A stretch of 61,257 nucleotides of DNA, from assembly GCA_015058655.1 (NCBI GenBank), contig SVBX01000019.1, forward strand, positions 1 through 61,257. Reading direction: 5' to 3'. Numbering within the stretch: position 1 is the stretch's first letter; every line of letters begins with the position of its first letter. The DNA comes from Pseudoselenomonas ruminantium. GTDB taxonomy: Bacteria > Bacillota > Negativicutes > Selenomonadales > Selenomonadaceae. The translations under genes and the position numbers were made by a program. The notes beneath the pieces were generated by a model. It was given only the letters and a program-made list of their open reading frames with translations, was not told the DNA's origin and searched no databases. Below, in pieces: positions 1-7,115 of the stretch.

Positions 1-150
1 CATACTTGCGTTCAATATGGTGATGCTGTTGTCTGTAAGATTTTGGCAGCAACAATAAAGAAATACATTCAGGAGCAAGAACGCCATGATATTGCAATGG
101 ATTAACTAAGTGTGAAGAAGGATGAAGACCGATTTATGGGGGGCAAGTAA
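1..150 (+). pseudogene. IS200-type transposase TnpA, C-terminal remnant
   Basis: Frame 1 from the window edge reads ...ATIKKYIQEQERHDIAMD, stop, then LSVKKDEDRFMGGK and a second stop at 148-150. The helix with KKYIQEQE followed by the LSVK tail resembles the C-terminus of IS200/IS605 Y1 transposases. A TAA at 103-105 sits where a Lys codon would be expected, so the copy is dead as well as cut by the window edge. Family recognition is from memory of the conserved tail; the catalytic Tyr and HUH region are outside the window. Confidence 0.6.
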
Positions 151-282
151 TACAACTACACATTTACCCAAAATGTCGTGGGTAATCTGCGCTATGGCTC
201 TATCAAGATGTTGGATGACAACGGCAGCGGGATCAATTTGAAAGCTAATCGTCTCTTCGGCCGCGTTGAGTTCTTCTTCTAA
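151..282 (+). pseudogene. Outer-membrane porin, C-terminal fragment
   Basis: In the same frame directly after the transposase stop, the DNA encodes YNYTFTQNVVGNLRYGSIK...ANRLFGRVEFFF and then TAA at 280-282. Alternating polar/hydrophobic strands and a C-terminal aromatic run ending in Phe are typical of the last beta strands of Gram-negative porins, including the SLH-domain porins of Negativicutes. No start codon is present, so the 5' part was lost, apparently at the junction with the IS200 remnant. The porin assignment rests on the strand pattern and terminal Phe. Confidence 0.5.
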
Positions 283-333
283 TTTCATTGTATAACAGTA
301 AAAGAGGCTGTGAAATAACACATCCCAAATAAT

Positions 334-376
334 AAAGGCGGACTGCTGACTAGAACTAGTCGGCAGTCCGCCTTTT
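334..376 (+). terminator. Rho-independent terminator after porin end
   Basis: A perfect stem (AAAGGCGGACTGC at left, GCAGTCCGCCTTTT at right, plus inner TGAC/GTCG pairs) with a short loop is followed by T residues. It lies about 50 bp after the porin stop and is symmetrical enough to work on either strand. Confidence 0.75.
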
Positions 377-415
377 ATGGTAAAATTTACATACCACATG
401 AAAACGCACGAAAAG

Positions 416-461
416 GGCGCTGTGGATAAAATGCTTTCGCATTTCATCACAGCGCCTTTTT
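416..461 (+). terminator. Terminator-like hairpin
   Basis: GGCGCTGTG at 416-424 pairs with CACAGCGCC at 448-456, followed by five T residues. It lies just upstream of the terminase fragment and probably ended a transcript from the left. Confidence 0.55.
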
Positions 462-478
462 GATTGGAGGTGATTTGC

Positions 479-599
479 TTGCGGAAACTGACCGATTACA
501 CGCCGACAAAATTCATGGCGAAGGATTCCCGCTACGATGCCGATGCCGCCGACTATGCGGTGGGCTTCATCGAATGCCTGTGCCATACGAAGGGGACAT
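479..599 (+). pseudogene. Phage terminase large subunit, N-terminal fragment
   Basis: A strong Shine-Dalgarno site (GGAGGTGAT at 466-474) precedes a TTG start at 479. The product begins RKLTDYTPTKFMAKDSRYDA and continues through a YAVGFIECLCHTKGT segment, which matches the N-terminal region of tailed-phage large terminases just before the ATPase domain. Homology stops at about 600, where the sequence changes into the 3' part of a GG-leader gene remnant on the other strand. Only about 40 residues of a protein usually over 500 remain. Confidence 0.65.
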
Positions 600-845
600 G
601 CGAATCTTCTGGAAGTTTTCTTCCACAATCTTATGAGCCTCATCGCGTGAAATTTCCTTGCCATTGAGGAAATACTGATTATCTTGCCAAGCAAAAAGTT
701 TTGTTACGCAAGTAATCCCGGCTTTTGACCAGCCTGAATCTACTGCTGCGCTGTCAGATTTCCAATGAGCGATCGTATGCGGCACATTGTGATAGTCATC
801 CATAAGACCATAGGAATAAAGAAATTTGCCGATTTTTTTGAAAAA
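600..845 (-). pseudogene. GG-leader protein remnant lacking its leader
   Basis: On the minus strand the frame contains FFKKIGKFLYSYG, GWSKAGI and YFLNGKEISRDEAHKIVEENF. This follows the same order as the intact family members: a FLN-like segment after the leader, then W-K-VGI, then LNGK.IS..EA. The leader with GG is missing and no start with a ribosome site fits; the C-terminus runs into reversed terminase sequence. It is best read as a decayed paralogue of the neighbouring genes, closest in the LNGKEISRDEA stretch to the copy at 3030-3371. Confidence 0.6.
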
Positions 846-875
846 ATTTGCGGGCGCGGCATTTTTGCGGGTGCA

Positions 876-915
876 AAACAGCCTCGCCGAGCGTTCCCGC
901 CTGGCGAGGCTGTTT
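876..915 (-). terminator. Terminator after GG-leader gene 1
   Basis: A perfect 13-bp stem (876-888 with 903-915, core CAGCCTCGCC/GGCGAGGCTG) is flanked by A and T runs. It sits 18 bp past the stop of the minus-strand gene at 933-1274 and would terminate it. Confidence 0.75.
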
Positions 916-932
916 TTCCCTTTGCCTTATCT

Positions 933-1274
933 TTACCAGTCCCAATCCGCGCGCTTCAAATGTTTCCCCACAACCTGCTCCGCGTGCAGCCACGCTTGAA
1001 GTTGGCTGACCTCTTGGCCGTTGATACGATAAGTTATGATTTCAGCGCAATCAAGAATCACTCCGTCCTCAAAGTCAACGCCTACCGACTTCCATGCCTT
1101 TACGATCTCGTCATAGTGGTCGCCGGATTTCCAGTCGCCATACCTGCCGCAATGCCCCTCGCGCCCGCGCAGCAGCACATTCAAAAACCTCGAATCATCG
1201 GACAGATTGCTGTTGCCGCCCGCAACCTGCTCCAGCTCTCCATCTGTAAGTTTGTTTTCATCTTTGAGCTTCAT
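933..1274 (-). CDS. GG-leader secreted protein 1 (WDW family)
   Basis: 113 residues. Residues 1-20 form a charged leader ending ELEQVAGG, the double-glycine site cut by C39 peptidases of export ABC transporters. The 93-residue cargo starts NSNLSDDSRFLNVLLRGREG, has a Cys in HCGRYG, a W-K-SVGVDF segment and the C-terminus KHLKRADWDW shared by most paralogues here. No modification enzyme lies nearby, so an unmodified bacteriocin-like or effector protein is more likely than a heavily modified RiPP; this is inference. It has its own ECF-like promoter (1323-1353) and an AAAGGAG ribosome site. The likely exporter is encoded at 37.8-46.8 kb. Confidence 0.8.
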   Translation of the reverse strand: MKLKDENKLTDGELEQVAGGNSNLSDDSRFLNVLLRGREGHCGRYGDWKSGDHYDEIVKAWKSVGVDFEDGVILDCAEIITYRINGQEVSQLQAWLHAEQVVGKHLKRADWDW

Positions 1275-1322
1275 CGTAACCGCTCCTTTCGTTTGTCCGC
1301 CTTTTGTTTTTGCTTTCTGTCC

Positions 1323-1353
1323 TTTATATCCCCGAACCCGGAAAAGTGTTATG
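1323..1353 (-). promoter_or_regulatory. ECF-type promoter for GG-leader gene 1
   Basis: Read on the minus strand: CATAAC, exactly 16 nt, then GGATATAAA followed by GGACAGAAAG. The layout matches the other GG-gene promoters, though the first box departs from TGTAAC by its first base and the -10 start is GGAT rather than CGTA. Confidence 0.5.
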
Positions 1354-1393
1354 GGATTTTATGAATTTTTTTACGGAAGTTGCCATGCGCCGT

Positions 1394-1750
1394 TTACCAC
1401 TTCCAGTCGCTTCTCTTCATGTAATGCCCGGTGACCTCCATCGCGTGCTGTCTTGCCTCTTCCTGCGTTATCGGCTTGAACGAACCGTCGCCGATTAGGA
1501 CATATTGAATTTTCGTATCATAATCCGTAGGGTCGTCGGGGCAAATAATGCCGATTCCGACTTTTGCCCATGCGTTTTCAATGATCAAAAGCCGATCCTT
1601 GGAGTTATGTATCTTCCATGCGCCATAACGGCCCGTCGAACCGTTCAGCGAGTTCAAAAACCGGCTGTCATCCGCCAAGTCGTAGGCGCTTCCCCCTACA
1701 ACCTGCTCCAACTCATCATTGGTGAGTTGGTTTTCCTTATCGAATTTCAT
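1394..1750 (-). CDS. GG-leader secreted protein 2 (type B)
   Basis: 118 residues with leader MKFDKENQLTNDELEQVVGG and a 98-residue cargo. It differs from the main type: DDSRFLNSLNGSTGRYGAWK, then a long AWAKVGIGIICPDDPTDYDT segment and an HYMKRSDWKW end instead of KHLKRADWDW. It is nearly a twin of gene 7 (29657-30013), so each cluster holds one type-B copy. There is no promoter between it and gene 3 upstream (55-bp gap), so the two are probably cotranscribed. The start is preceded by GAAAGGA. Confidence 0.8.
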   Translation of the reverse strand: MKFDKENQLTNDELEQVVGGSAYDLADDSRFLNSLNGSTGRYGAWKIHNSKDRLLIIENAWAKVGIGIICPDDPTDYDTKIQYVLIGDGSFKPITQEEARQHAMEVTGHYMKRSDWKW

Positions 1751-1805
1751 TGCAATCGTCCTTTCGTGTCCTTCGCCCGCCGACGTTTTACTTCAGTTTC
1801 GCATA

Positions 1806-2138
1806 TCAGGGGTTTCTTTGGCTGTCGAGTATTTGCCACGCTTGGCCGTTAGTAATCCGCCTGCCTTGGTACATATAGAGATTGTCTTCTAAGGGATCGC
1901 TTTTGTAAGTCATTTCGATTCCGTATTGGGCGAACATATCTTTTAGCTGACCCAAAACTTTATCCCAGCTTTCGAGACAATATACCATCGTATCTAAGCT
2001 ATTGGGATCCATGTTTTCAAAGCCCGGCATTTGCCTTTCGTACGCTTTCTTCATATCGGCATAACTATTACCACAATGGCCTCCGGCTACCTGCTCCAAC
2101 TCATCATCGGTGAGTTTGTTTTCCTTATCGAATTTCAT
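1806..2138 (-). CDS. GG-leader secreted protein 3 (divergent cargo)
   Basis: 110 residues from the ATG at 2138, chosen because GAAAGG lies upstream and the leader MKFDKENKLTDDELEQVAGG aligns with paralogues; longer in-frame extensions run through the promoter. The cargo HCGNSYADMKKAYERQMPGF... has two Cys and keeps only the W-x-x-YGIE and GRRITNGQAW segments. It ends DSQRNP with no WDW tail, so the end may have been truncated or exchanged. An ECF-like promoter lies at 2197-2226, divergent from the portal fragment. Confidence 0.75.
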   Translation of the reverse strand: MKFDKENKLTDDELEQVAGGHCGNSYADMKKAYERQMPGFENMDPNSLDTMVYCLESWDKVLGQLKDMFAQYGIEMTYKSDPLEDNLYMYQGRRITNGQAWQILDSQRNP

Positions 2139-2196
2139 TTCCATCATCCTTTCGTATCCTTCGCCTGTAGGCGTTTTATCTCTGTCTTTCAGTATC

Positions 2197-2226
2197 TTTA
2201 TACGCCTGAAATCGAAAAGTGTTACA
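2197..2226 (-). promoter_or_regulatory. ECF-type promoter for GG-leader genes 3-2
   Basis: Minus strand: TGTAAC at 2226-2221, 16-nt spacer, CGTATAAA at 2204-2197. This matches the general TGWAAC-N16-CGWM pattern of ECF sigma promoters known from Bacillus sigma W/X. Confidence 0.6.
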
Positions 2227-2262
2227 TGGTTTTTGAAAAAAATTTTAAGGAGCGTGATATTC

Positions 2263-2553
2263 ATGGGTATTTTCAGCTGGCTGTTCCGCTCACGAGACAA
2301 GCCCACTAACAGCTACCACTTCAGCGGCTGGCCTTTCGTTTTTGGCAAGTCTGCCGCCGGAAAGAATGTCAACGAGTTTACGGCCATGCAGACCACAGCG
2401 GTTTATGCCTGCGTCCGCATCTTGGCGGAGTCTATCGCCGGATTGCCGCTTCACGTTTATGAATACAAGGGGCAGGGCAAGGAGCGAGTGCCGGGGCATC
2501 CGCTCTATTTTCTTCTCCATGATTCGCCTAACCCCGAAATGACCTCATTTTAA
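2263..2553 (+). pseudogene. Phage portal protein, N-terminal fragment A
   Basis: The ATG at 2263 follows AAGGAG. It encodes 96 residues beginning MGIFSWLFRSRDKP and containing NEFTAMQTTAVYACVRILAE, SIAGLPLHVYEY and HPLYFLLHDSPNPEMTSF, the conserved start of HK97-type portal proteins (usually near 400 residues). The frame ends right after MTSF. The DNA there (TTTTAATCGCTCCTTTTTT) is the reverse complement of the ribosome site and ATG that follow GG genes, so the portal gene is fused to the start codon of a lost GG gene. Confidence 0.75.
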
Positions 2554-2591
2554 TCGCTCCTTTTTTCGTTTTTCTTTTCTTATTTTCGTTG

Positions 2592-2933
2592 TTACCAATC
2601 CCAATCCGAGTGCTTCAAGTGCTTGCCTACGACTTTCTCCGCATGAATCCAAGCATCGAATTGCCTTACCCTTTTGCCGTCGATATAATAAGCCACCTCA
2701 TAGCCGCCAAAATATCCATCATATTCTTGTTGTGTATCAACCCCCACGGATCTCCACGCATCATGCAGTTCCCACCAATGGTCTGCGACCGTAAAACTGC
2801 CCCATCTGCCGCAATGTCCGGGACGGCCTCTTAACAACACATTCAGGAATTTTGAATCCTGTTCCATATTATTTCCGCCGACAACCTGCTCCAAATCAGC
2901 GTCCGTAAGCTTGGTTTCATTTTTCAGCTTCAT
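2592..2933 (-). CDS. GG-leader secreted protein 4 (WDW family)
   Basis: 113 residues, leader MKLKNETKLTDADLEQVVGG. The cargo has NNMEQDSKFLNVLLRGRPGH followed by CGRWG, AWRSVGVD, YYIDGKRVRQFDAW and the tail KHLKHSDWDW. The ribosome site is AGGAGG. An SD and ATG for another GG gene follow its stop on the minus strand, but that gene is missing; the portal fragment begins there. The upstream -10-like GTATAAAGAGACAG (near 2986-2992) is conserved, but its -35 is degenerate. Confidence 0.8.
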   Translation of the reverse strand: MKLKNETKLTDADLEQVVGGNNMEQDSKFLNVLLRGRPGHCGRWGSFTVADHWWELHDAWRSVGVDTQQEYDGYFGGYEVAYYIDGKRVRQFDAWIHAEKVVGKHLKHSDWDW

Positions 2934-3029
2934 CGCAACTCCTCCTTGATCTCAACTGCGGGTGTTTGCTTTGTCTTTCTGTCTCTTTATACTCCCGAAA
3001 GCGAATTTTCCGCTGTTCTTTTTTTCGCG

Positions 3030-3371
3030 TTACCAATCCCAATCCTTACGTTCCAAGTGCTTGCCCACCACTTTTCCCGCATAATCCCAGGCCTCGTCCC
3101 TCGAGATTCGTTTTCCGTTCAGACGGTATGTGTTTGCTTCAAGCCCGCCATCATCGCAATACGCATCAATACCAAGACTTTTCCACGACTCTTGAACATC
3201 GTAGCCGCCACCTTTGAGAAAGAGGGATGTCTTGCCCTGACGGTCACAACGATGATACGAAGTCCCCCTTAACAAAACATTTAAGAATTTGCTGTCATCG
3301 GCAGTCTCGTATAAACATCCGCCATTAACGGTGGCCAATTCCTCATTGGTAAGTTTATTTGCAAGAGTCAT
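3030..3371 (-). CDS. GG-leader secreted protein 5 (WDW family)
   Basis: 113 residues from the ATG at 3371; an in-frame ATG at 3380 is possible but crowds the AAAGGA site. The leader is the most divergent (MTLANKLTNEELATVNGG) yet keeps the double glycine. The cargo CLYETADDSKFLNVLLRG... has four Cys, more than its paralogues, and ends KHLERKDWDW. The segment RLNGKRISRDEAWDY is closest to the remnant at 600-845. It is driven by the ECF-like promoter at 3420-3449. Confidence 0.78.
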   Translation of the reverse strand: MTLANKLTNEELATVNGGCLYETADDSKFLNVLLRGTSYHRCDRQGKTSLFLKGGGYDVQESWKSLGIDAYCDDGGLEANTYRLNGKRISRDEAWDYAGKVVGKHLERKDWDW

Positions 3372-3419
3372 GGTAATCATCCTTTCAAAACTCCAATCGT
3401 TATCTCTGTCTTTCTGTTC

Positions 3420-3449
3420 TTTATACGCCTGACAACGAAAAGTGTTACA
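3420..3449 (-). promoter_or_regulatory. ECF-type promoter for GG-leader gene 5
   Basis: Minus strand: TGTAAC at 3449-3444, 16-nt spacer, CGTATAAA at 3427-3420. It is nearly identical to the promoter at 2197-2226, including the flanking block that continues into the portal leader. Confidence 0.6.
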
Positions 3450-3485
3450 TGTTTTTTGAAAAAAATTTTAAGGAGCGTGATATTC

Positions 3486-3815
3486 ATGGGAATTTTCAGT
3501 TGGCTGTTCCGCTCACGGGACAAGCCCAAGAACAGCTACCACTTCAGCGGCTGGCCGTTCGTGTTTGGCAAGTCTGCCACCGGAGCCAAGGTCAACGAGT
3601 TCACAGCCATGCAGACCACGGCGGTTTACGCCTGCGTCCGCATATTAGCGGAGTCCGTTGCCGGACTGCCGCTTCATGTGTATGAATATCGCGGGAATGG
3701 GAAAGAGCGAGTGCCGGGGCATCCGCTCTATTTTCTTCTCCACGATTCGCCCAACCCCGAAATGACTTCTTTTATACTCAACTTTCCCATCACAAAAATA
3801 AAGCTAATCCCTTGA
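3486..3815 (+). pseudogene. Phage portal protein, N-terminal fragment B
   Basis: A second copy of the portal 5' end, with the same leader, ribosome site and first ~95 residues as fragment A (a few substitutions such as SATGAKVNEF for SAAGKNVNEF). It again loses homology right after NPEMTSF; the remaining residues ILNFPITKIKLIP come from unrelated sequence. Together with the adjacent GG gene and promoter it forms a duplicated unit. The identical breakpoint shows that one truncated unit was copied. Confidence 0.75.
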
Positions 3816-3949
3816 AAATACTGGTCTTTCATAGGATATAAAGCATTTCTTGACAACAAAATAGCACCTGTTCTTGGTATAGTGGAATCAGCTACAACAC
3901 AAATACCAGAAAGGTGCTGACTCCATGTTATACCAAAACTATTCTTTTG
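3776..3949 (+). other. Junction sequence, possible IS remnant
   Basis: Between the portal and TpsB fragments lies about 170 bp with a TTGACA, a TATAGT, an AAAGGTG ribosome-like site and an ATG (3925) opening MLYQNYSFEHDP, which then runs out of frame into the TpsB fragment. It looks like the start of a small gene or insertion element cut at 3950. No family was recognised. Confidence 0.3.
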
Positions 3950-4111
3950 AACATGACCCTCAAAGGCTGGGGCGTAGGCCTTTCCCACACCCACCCCGGC
4001 GACTGGTTCGCCCGCCTGGACTACGCCCACCGCATCGGCTCCGACGACTTCATGTCCAAAGAGGCAGAAAGCCACGGCAGGATCTGGTTCATGGCGGGGA
4101 AGGTGTTTTGA
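3950..4111 (+). pseudogene. TpsB outer-membrane transporter, C-terminal fragment
   Basis: Encodes NMTLKGWGVGLSHTHPGDWF and on to GRIWFMAGKVF then TGA. It aligns residue by residue with the last ~53 residues of the intact TpsB at 53.6-55.2 kb (NMTLKGWGLGLSYTRPGDWF ... FMAGKMF). It is the terminal strands of a FhaC/ShlB-type barrel without the rest of the gene, evidence of a third TPS locus or of a rearrangement with the loci at the right of the window. Confidence 0.75.
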
Positions 4112-4178
4112 GAAAAGCAGCGGTTTATGGATGGGGAATGGATTTAAGACAATTATGCAAACAGGGGAGGAAATTTTA

Positions 4179-4216
4179 TTACACCTATTGACATAATAGG
4201 TGTAATCGTGTAACAT
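4179..4216 (+). promoter_or_regulatory. Sulfur-operon promoter with palindromic operator (copy A)
   Basis: A perfect 11-bp inverted repeat (TTACACCTATT, 5-nt GACAT, AATAGGTGTAA; 4179-4205) overlaps -35 TTGACA (4188-4193). A 17-nt spacer leads to -10 TAACAT (4211-4216). Near-copies precede the genes at 19931 and 26180, and the half-sites recur at the Rrf2 gene promoter. Probably the operator of the CymR-like regulator encoded at 17441. Confidence 0.75.
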
Positions 4217-4244
4217 AAACACACAACTTGATAAGGTTCATGGC

Positions 4245-4309
4245 AACTGACCAAAAAAATTGGAGGTTCCGCAAGCACCCGGCAGGGAGGCTTGTGGAGC
4301 CTCTTTTTA
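4245..4309 (+). ncRNA. Conserved sulfur leader RNA with terminator (copy A)
   Basis: AACTGACCAAAAAAATTGGA is followed by a hairpin in which GGAGGTTCCGCAAGC pairs with GCTTGTGGAGCCTC and then five T residues. It lies between promoter A and sbp. The same block with compensating stem changes occurs at 20271 and 26082. It looks like a transcription attenuator or riboswitch-like element; no known class was recognised. Confidence 0.65.
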
Positions 4310-4356
4310 TATATCAAGATAGCAGATACTTAAATTATGTCTGGGAGGCGTTGATT

Positions 4357-5385
4357 ATGAAATGGTGGCAAAAGACAGGCTTGGCTTTGGGAGTTTTGGC
4401 GATAGCCGGGATTTTTGCAGGCTGCGGCAGCCAGCAGGAGGCAAAGGGAGAGAACCCAGCCGCTTCGGAATTTTTGAATGTATCATATGATCCCACCCGG
4501 GAGCTTTATGCTGAGTTCAATCAGGTCTTTACCGGGGAATGGAAGAAGGAAAGCGGTCAGGAGGTGGAATTCCGTCAGTCCAACGGGGGCTCCGGCAAGC
4601 AGGCCCGCTCGGTGATTGAAGGATTGGAAGCTGATGTGGTGACCTTGGCCCTGGCCTATGACGTGGATGAAATAGCCCAGGCAGGATTGATTGAAAAGGA
4701 TTGGCTGCAGAAGTTCCCGGATAACTCTGCTCCCTATACCTCAACCATTGTTTTCCTGGTGCGCAAGGGCAACCCCAAGAATATCCACGATTGGGATGAC
4801 CTGGTGCGGGAGGATGTAAAGATTGTTACCCCGAATCCCAAAACCTCCGGCGGTGCCCGCTGGAATTATCTGGCGGCCTGGGAATATGCCCGGGAGAAGT
4901 TCAACGGCGATGAGGGACAGGTGAAGGACTTCGTCAAGAAGCTCTTCCAGAATGTGGTAGCTCTTGATTCCGGCGCCCGGGGCGCCACCACCAGCTTTGT
5001 GCAGCGTGGCCAGGGTGATGTGCTGATTGCCTGGGAAAATGAGGCCCTGATTACCCTGAAGGATTCCCCTGACTACGAGATTGTGGCACCGTCCCTTTCC
5101 ATTCTGGCCGAGCCTTCTGTGGCCATCGTGGACAAGGTGGTGGACAAGAAGGGCACCCGCAAGGTGGCCGAGGCCTATATCAACTACCTGTATTCGGTGG
5201 AAGGCCAGGAGATTGCCGCCAAGAACTTCTATCGTCCCCGCAACAAGGCCATCTTTGAAAAGTACAAGGCCCAGTTCCCGGAGCTGAAGCTCTTCACCAT
5301 CGATGACAAGTTCGGTGGCTGGACCAAGGCACAGAAGGAGCACTTTGCCGATGGCGGCACCTTTGACCAGATATACCAGAAGTAA
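4357..5385 (+). CDS. sbp: Sulfate ABC transporter substrate-binding lipoprotein
   Basis: 342 residues from the ATG at 4357, preceded by GGGAGG; upstream in-frame starts fall inside the leader RNA and are rejected. The signal peptide ends in lipobox GIFAGC, so it is a lipoprotein. The mature part carries Sbp/CysP family segments: [82 protein letters not shown] and FYRPRN. It captures sulfate for the CysTWA transporter encoded immediately downstream. A frameshifted paralogue lies at 24960-25993. Confidence 0.93.
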   Translation: MKWWQKTGLALGVLAIAGIFAGCGSQQEAKGENPAASEFLNVSYDPTRELYAEFNQVFTGEWKKESGQEVEFRQSNGGSGKQARSVIEGLEADVVTLALAYDVDEIAQAGLIEKDWLQKFPDNSAPYTSTIVFLVRKGNPKNIHDWDDLVREDVKIVTPNPKTSGGARWNYLAAWEYAREKFNGDEGQVKDFVKKLFQNVVALDSGARGATTSFVQRGQGDVLIAWENEALITLKDSPDYEIVAPSLSILAEPSVAIVDKVVDKKGTRKVAEAYINYLYSVEGQEIAAKNFYRPRNKAIFEKYKAQFPELKLFTIDDKFGGWTKAQKEHFADGGTFDQIYQK

Positions 5386-5412
5386 GGAAAGTTTTTTGAG
5401 GGAGGAATGATT

Positions 5413-6237
5413 ATGGGCAGGACTGGGCAGGTTATACCTGGGGGCCATCTGACCATGGGAATTGTGTTTTTCTATCTGTCATTGCTGGTGCTTTTGCCCC
5501 TGAGCGCTTTCGTGCTCTATGCCAGCAATATGAGCGGACAGGAATTTGTCCGGCAGGTGACGGATTACCGCATGGTGCATGGGTATCTGCTCAGTTTTGG
5601 CTGTGCCCTGGCAGCGGCTCTCATCAATGCCGTCTTTGGGTTGCTGCTGGCCTGGGTGCTGGTGCGCTACGATTTCCCCGGCAAGCGGCTGATGGACGGG
5701 CTTATCGATCTGCCTTTTGCCCTGCCTACGGCGGTGGCGGGCATTGCCCTGACCACCCTCTATGTGGAGACAGGCTGGCTGGGCAGGTTCTTCTACAGCC
5801 TGGGCATACCTACTGCTTTCTCCGCCGTGGGCATCACCATCGCCCTGGTCTTTGTGGGCATTCCCTTTGTGGCCCGCAGCGTCCAGCCGGTACTCAGGGA
5901 CCTGGACGGTTCTTTGGAGGAGGCGGCGGCTCTCCTGGGGGCGGGGAAGTTCCTGACCTTCCGGCGGGTGATCCTGCCGGAGCTGGTGACACCTCTTATC
6001 AGCGGTTTTGCCCTGGCCTTTGCCAGAGGCATCGGGGAGTATGGCAGCGTGGTGTTCATTGCAGGCAATGTGCCCTTTGAAACGGAGATTGCGCCGCTGC
6101 TCATCATGACCAAGCTGGAGCAGTTTGACTATCAGGCGGCGGCTGCGGTGGCCATCGTCATGCTGGCCATGTCCCTGGCTATCCTGCTGCTGCTGAACGG
6201 CTATCAGCGTTATCGCTATCAAAGACAGGGGGCGTAA
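5413..6237 (+). CDS. cysT: Sulfate ABC transporter permease CysT
   Basis: 274 residues. The ATG at 5413 is preferred over 5407 because GGAGG ends at 5405. Six hydrophobic segments are seen, and the coupling-loop motif EEAAALLGAGKFLTFRRVILPE contacts the ATPase. This is one half of the membrane channel that moves sulfate inward, pairing with CysW from the next gene (2-bp gap). The order sbp-cysT-cysW-cysA is the classic sulfate/thiosulfate cassette. Confidence 0.92.
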   Translation: MGRTGQVIPGGHLTMGIVFFYLSLLVLLPLSAFVLYASNMSGQEFVRQVTDYRMVHGYLLSFGCALAAALINAVFGLLLAWVLVRYDFPGKRLMDGLIDLPFALPTAVAGIALTTLYVETGWLGRFFYSLGIPTAFSAVGITIALVFVGIPFVARSVQPVLRDLDGSLEEAAALLGAGKFLTFRRVILPELVTPLISGFALAFARGIGEYGSVVFIAGNVPFETEIAPLLIMTKLEQFDYQAAAAVAIVMLAMSLAILLLLNGYQRYRYQRQGA

Positions 6238-6239
6238 AG

Positions 6240-7115
6240 ATGGAAGCTATGACAGATCTTGTTAAGCCTGCCGCCTCCAGGGTGGCCTGGCTGCCGAAGC
6301 CGGAAACCATCGTCAAGTGGGGGCTGATCCTCACGGGGGCGGCCTTCCTGGTGGTCATGATGATCCTTCCTCTGGTGCTCATCGGGGTGGAGGCTCTGGC
6401 CAAGGGTTGGCAGGCTTATCTGGCGGCCCTCAATGAGCCCTTTGCCCGCAAGGCCCTGTGGCTCACTGCCGAGGCCACAGCACTTTCAGTGCTCTTCAAC
6501 ACCATCTTCGGGCTGGCAGCGGCCTGGCTGCTGACTAAGTTCGACTTCCGGGGCAAGACCCTGCTGGGTTCTGTCATCGACCTGCCCTTTGCAGTGTCGC
6601 CGGTGGTGGCAGGCCTCTTCTTCATCATGCTCTTCGGCAGGCTCAGTCCCTTCTATGACACCCTGCAGGCCCATGATATCGCTGTGGTCTTTGCAGTGCC
6701 CGGCATTGTGCTGGCCACCATCTTTGTGACCCTGCCCTTCATCGCCCGGAGCATCATCCCGGTGATGGAAGGCCAGGGAAAGGATGAAGAGGAGGCGGCA
6801 GCTCTCATGGGGGCCAGCGGCTGGCGGATCTTCTGGCAGGTGACCCTGCCCAATATCAAATGGGGCCTCATGTATGGCATCATCCTCTGCACCGCCCGGG
6901 CCATGGGCGAATTCGGGGCGGTGTCAGTAGTGTCCGGCCATATCCGGGGCAAGACCAATACCCTGCCCCTGCATATCGAAATCCTCTACAACGAGTACAA
7001 TTTTACGGCGGCCTTTGCCGTGTCCTCCATCCTGGTGGGGCTGGCAGTGGTGGTGCTGATCCTGCGGAATCTGGTGGAATGGCGCCTGGAAAGGAAAGAT
7101 GACCATGAATTATGA
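6240..7115 (+). CDS. cysW: Sulfate ABC transporter permease CysW
   Basis: 291 residues, six transmembrane segments and the EAA loop EEEAAALMGASGWRIFWQVTLP. The N-terminal cytoplasmic stretch of about 30 residues precedes the first helix. It heterodimerises with CysT. The stop overlaps the start of cysA, so translation is likely coupled. Confidence 0.92.
   Translation: MEAMTDLVKPAASRVAWLPKPETIVKWGLILTGAAFLVVMMILPLVLIGVEALAKGWQAYLAALNEPFARKALWLTAEATALSVLFNTIFGLAAAWLLTKFDFRGKTLLGSVIDLPFAVSPVVAGLFFIMLFGRLSPFYDTLQAHDIAVVFAVPGIVLATIFVTLPFIARSIIPVMEGQGKDEEEAAALMGASGWRIFWQVTLPNIKWGLMYGIILCTARAMGEFGAVSVVSGHIRGKTNTLPLHIEILYNEYNFTAAFAVSSILVGLAVVVLILRNLVEWRLERKDDHEL

Noticed and set aside
933..3371. Lanthipeptide or thiopeptide precursors
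   Set aside because: No LanM/LanB, YcaO or radical SAM gene in the window, and cargos are ~90 residues with few Cys and no Ser/Thr/Cys-rich core.
4245..4309. T-box or SAM riboswitch before sbp
   Set aside because: No T-box GGUGG/AGGGUGGNACCGCG consensus and no SAM-I core; the element is too short for either.
4228..4356. Longer sbp start at 4228
   Set aside because: It would place coding sequence across the leader RNA and terminator; the lipoprotein signal starts at 4357 after GGGAGG.
4741..5448. Long minus-strand ORFs over the sulfur operon
   Set aside because: High-GC shadows of well-identified genes on the plus strand; compositions are atypical and no ribosome sites fit.
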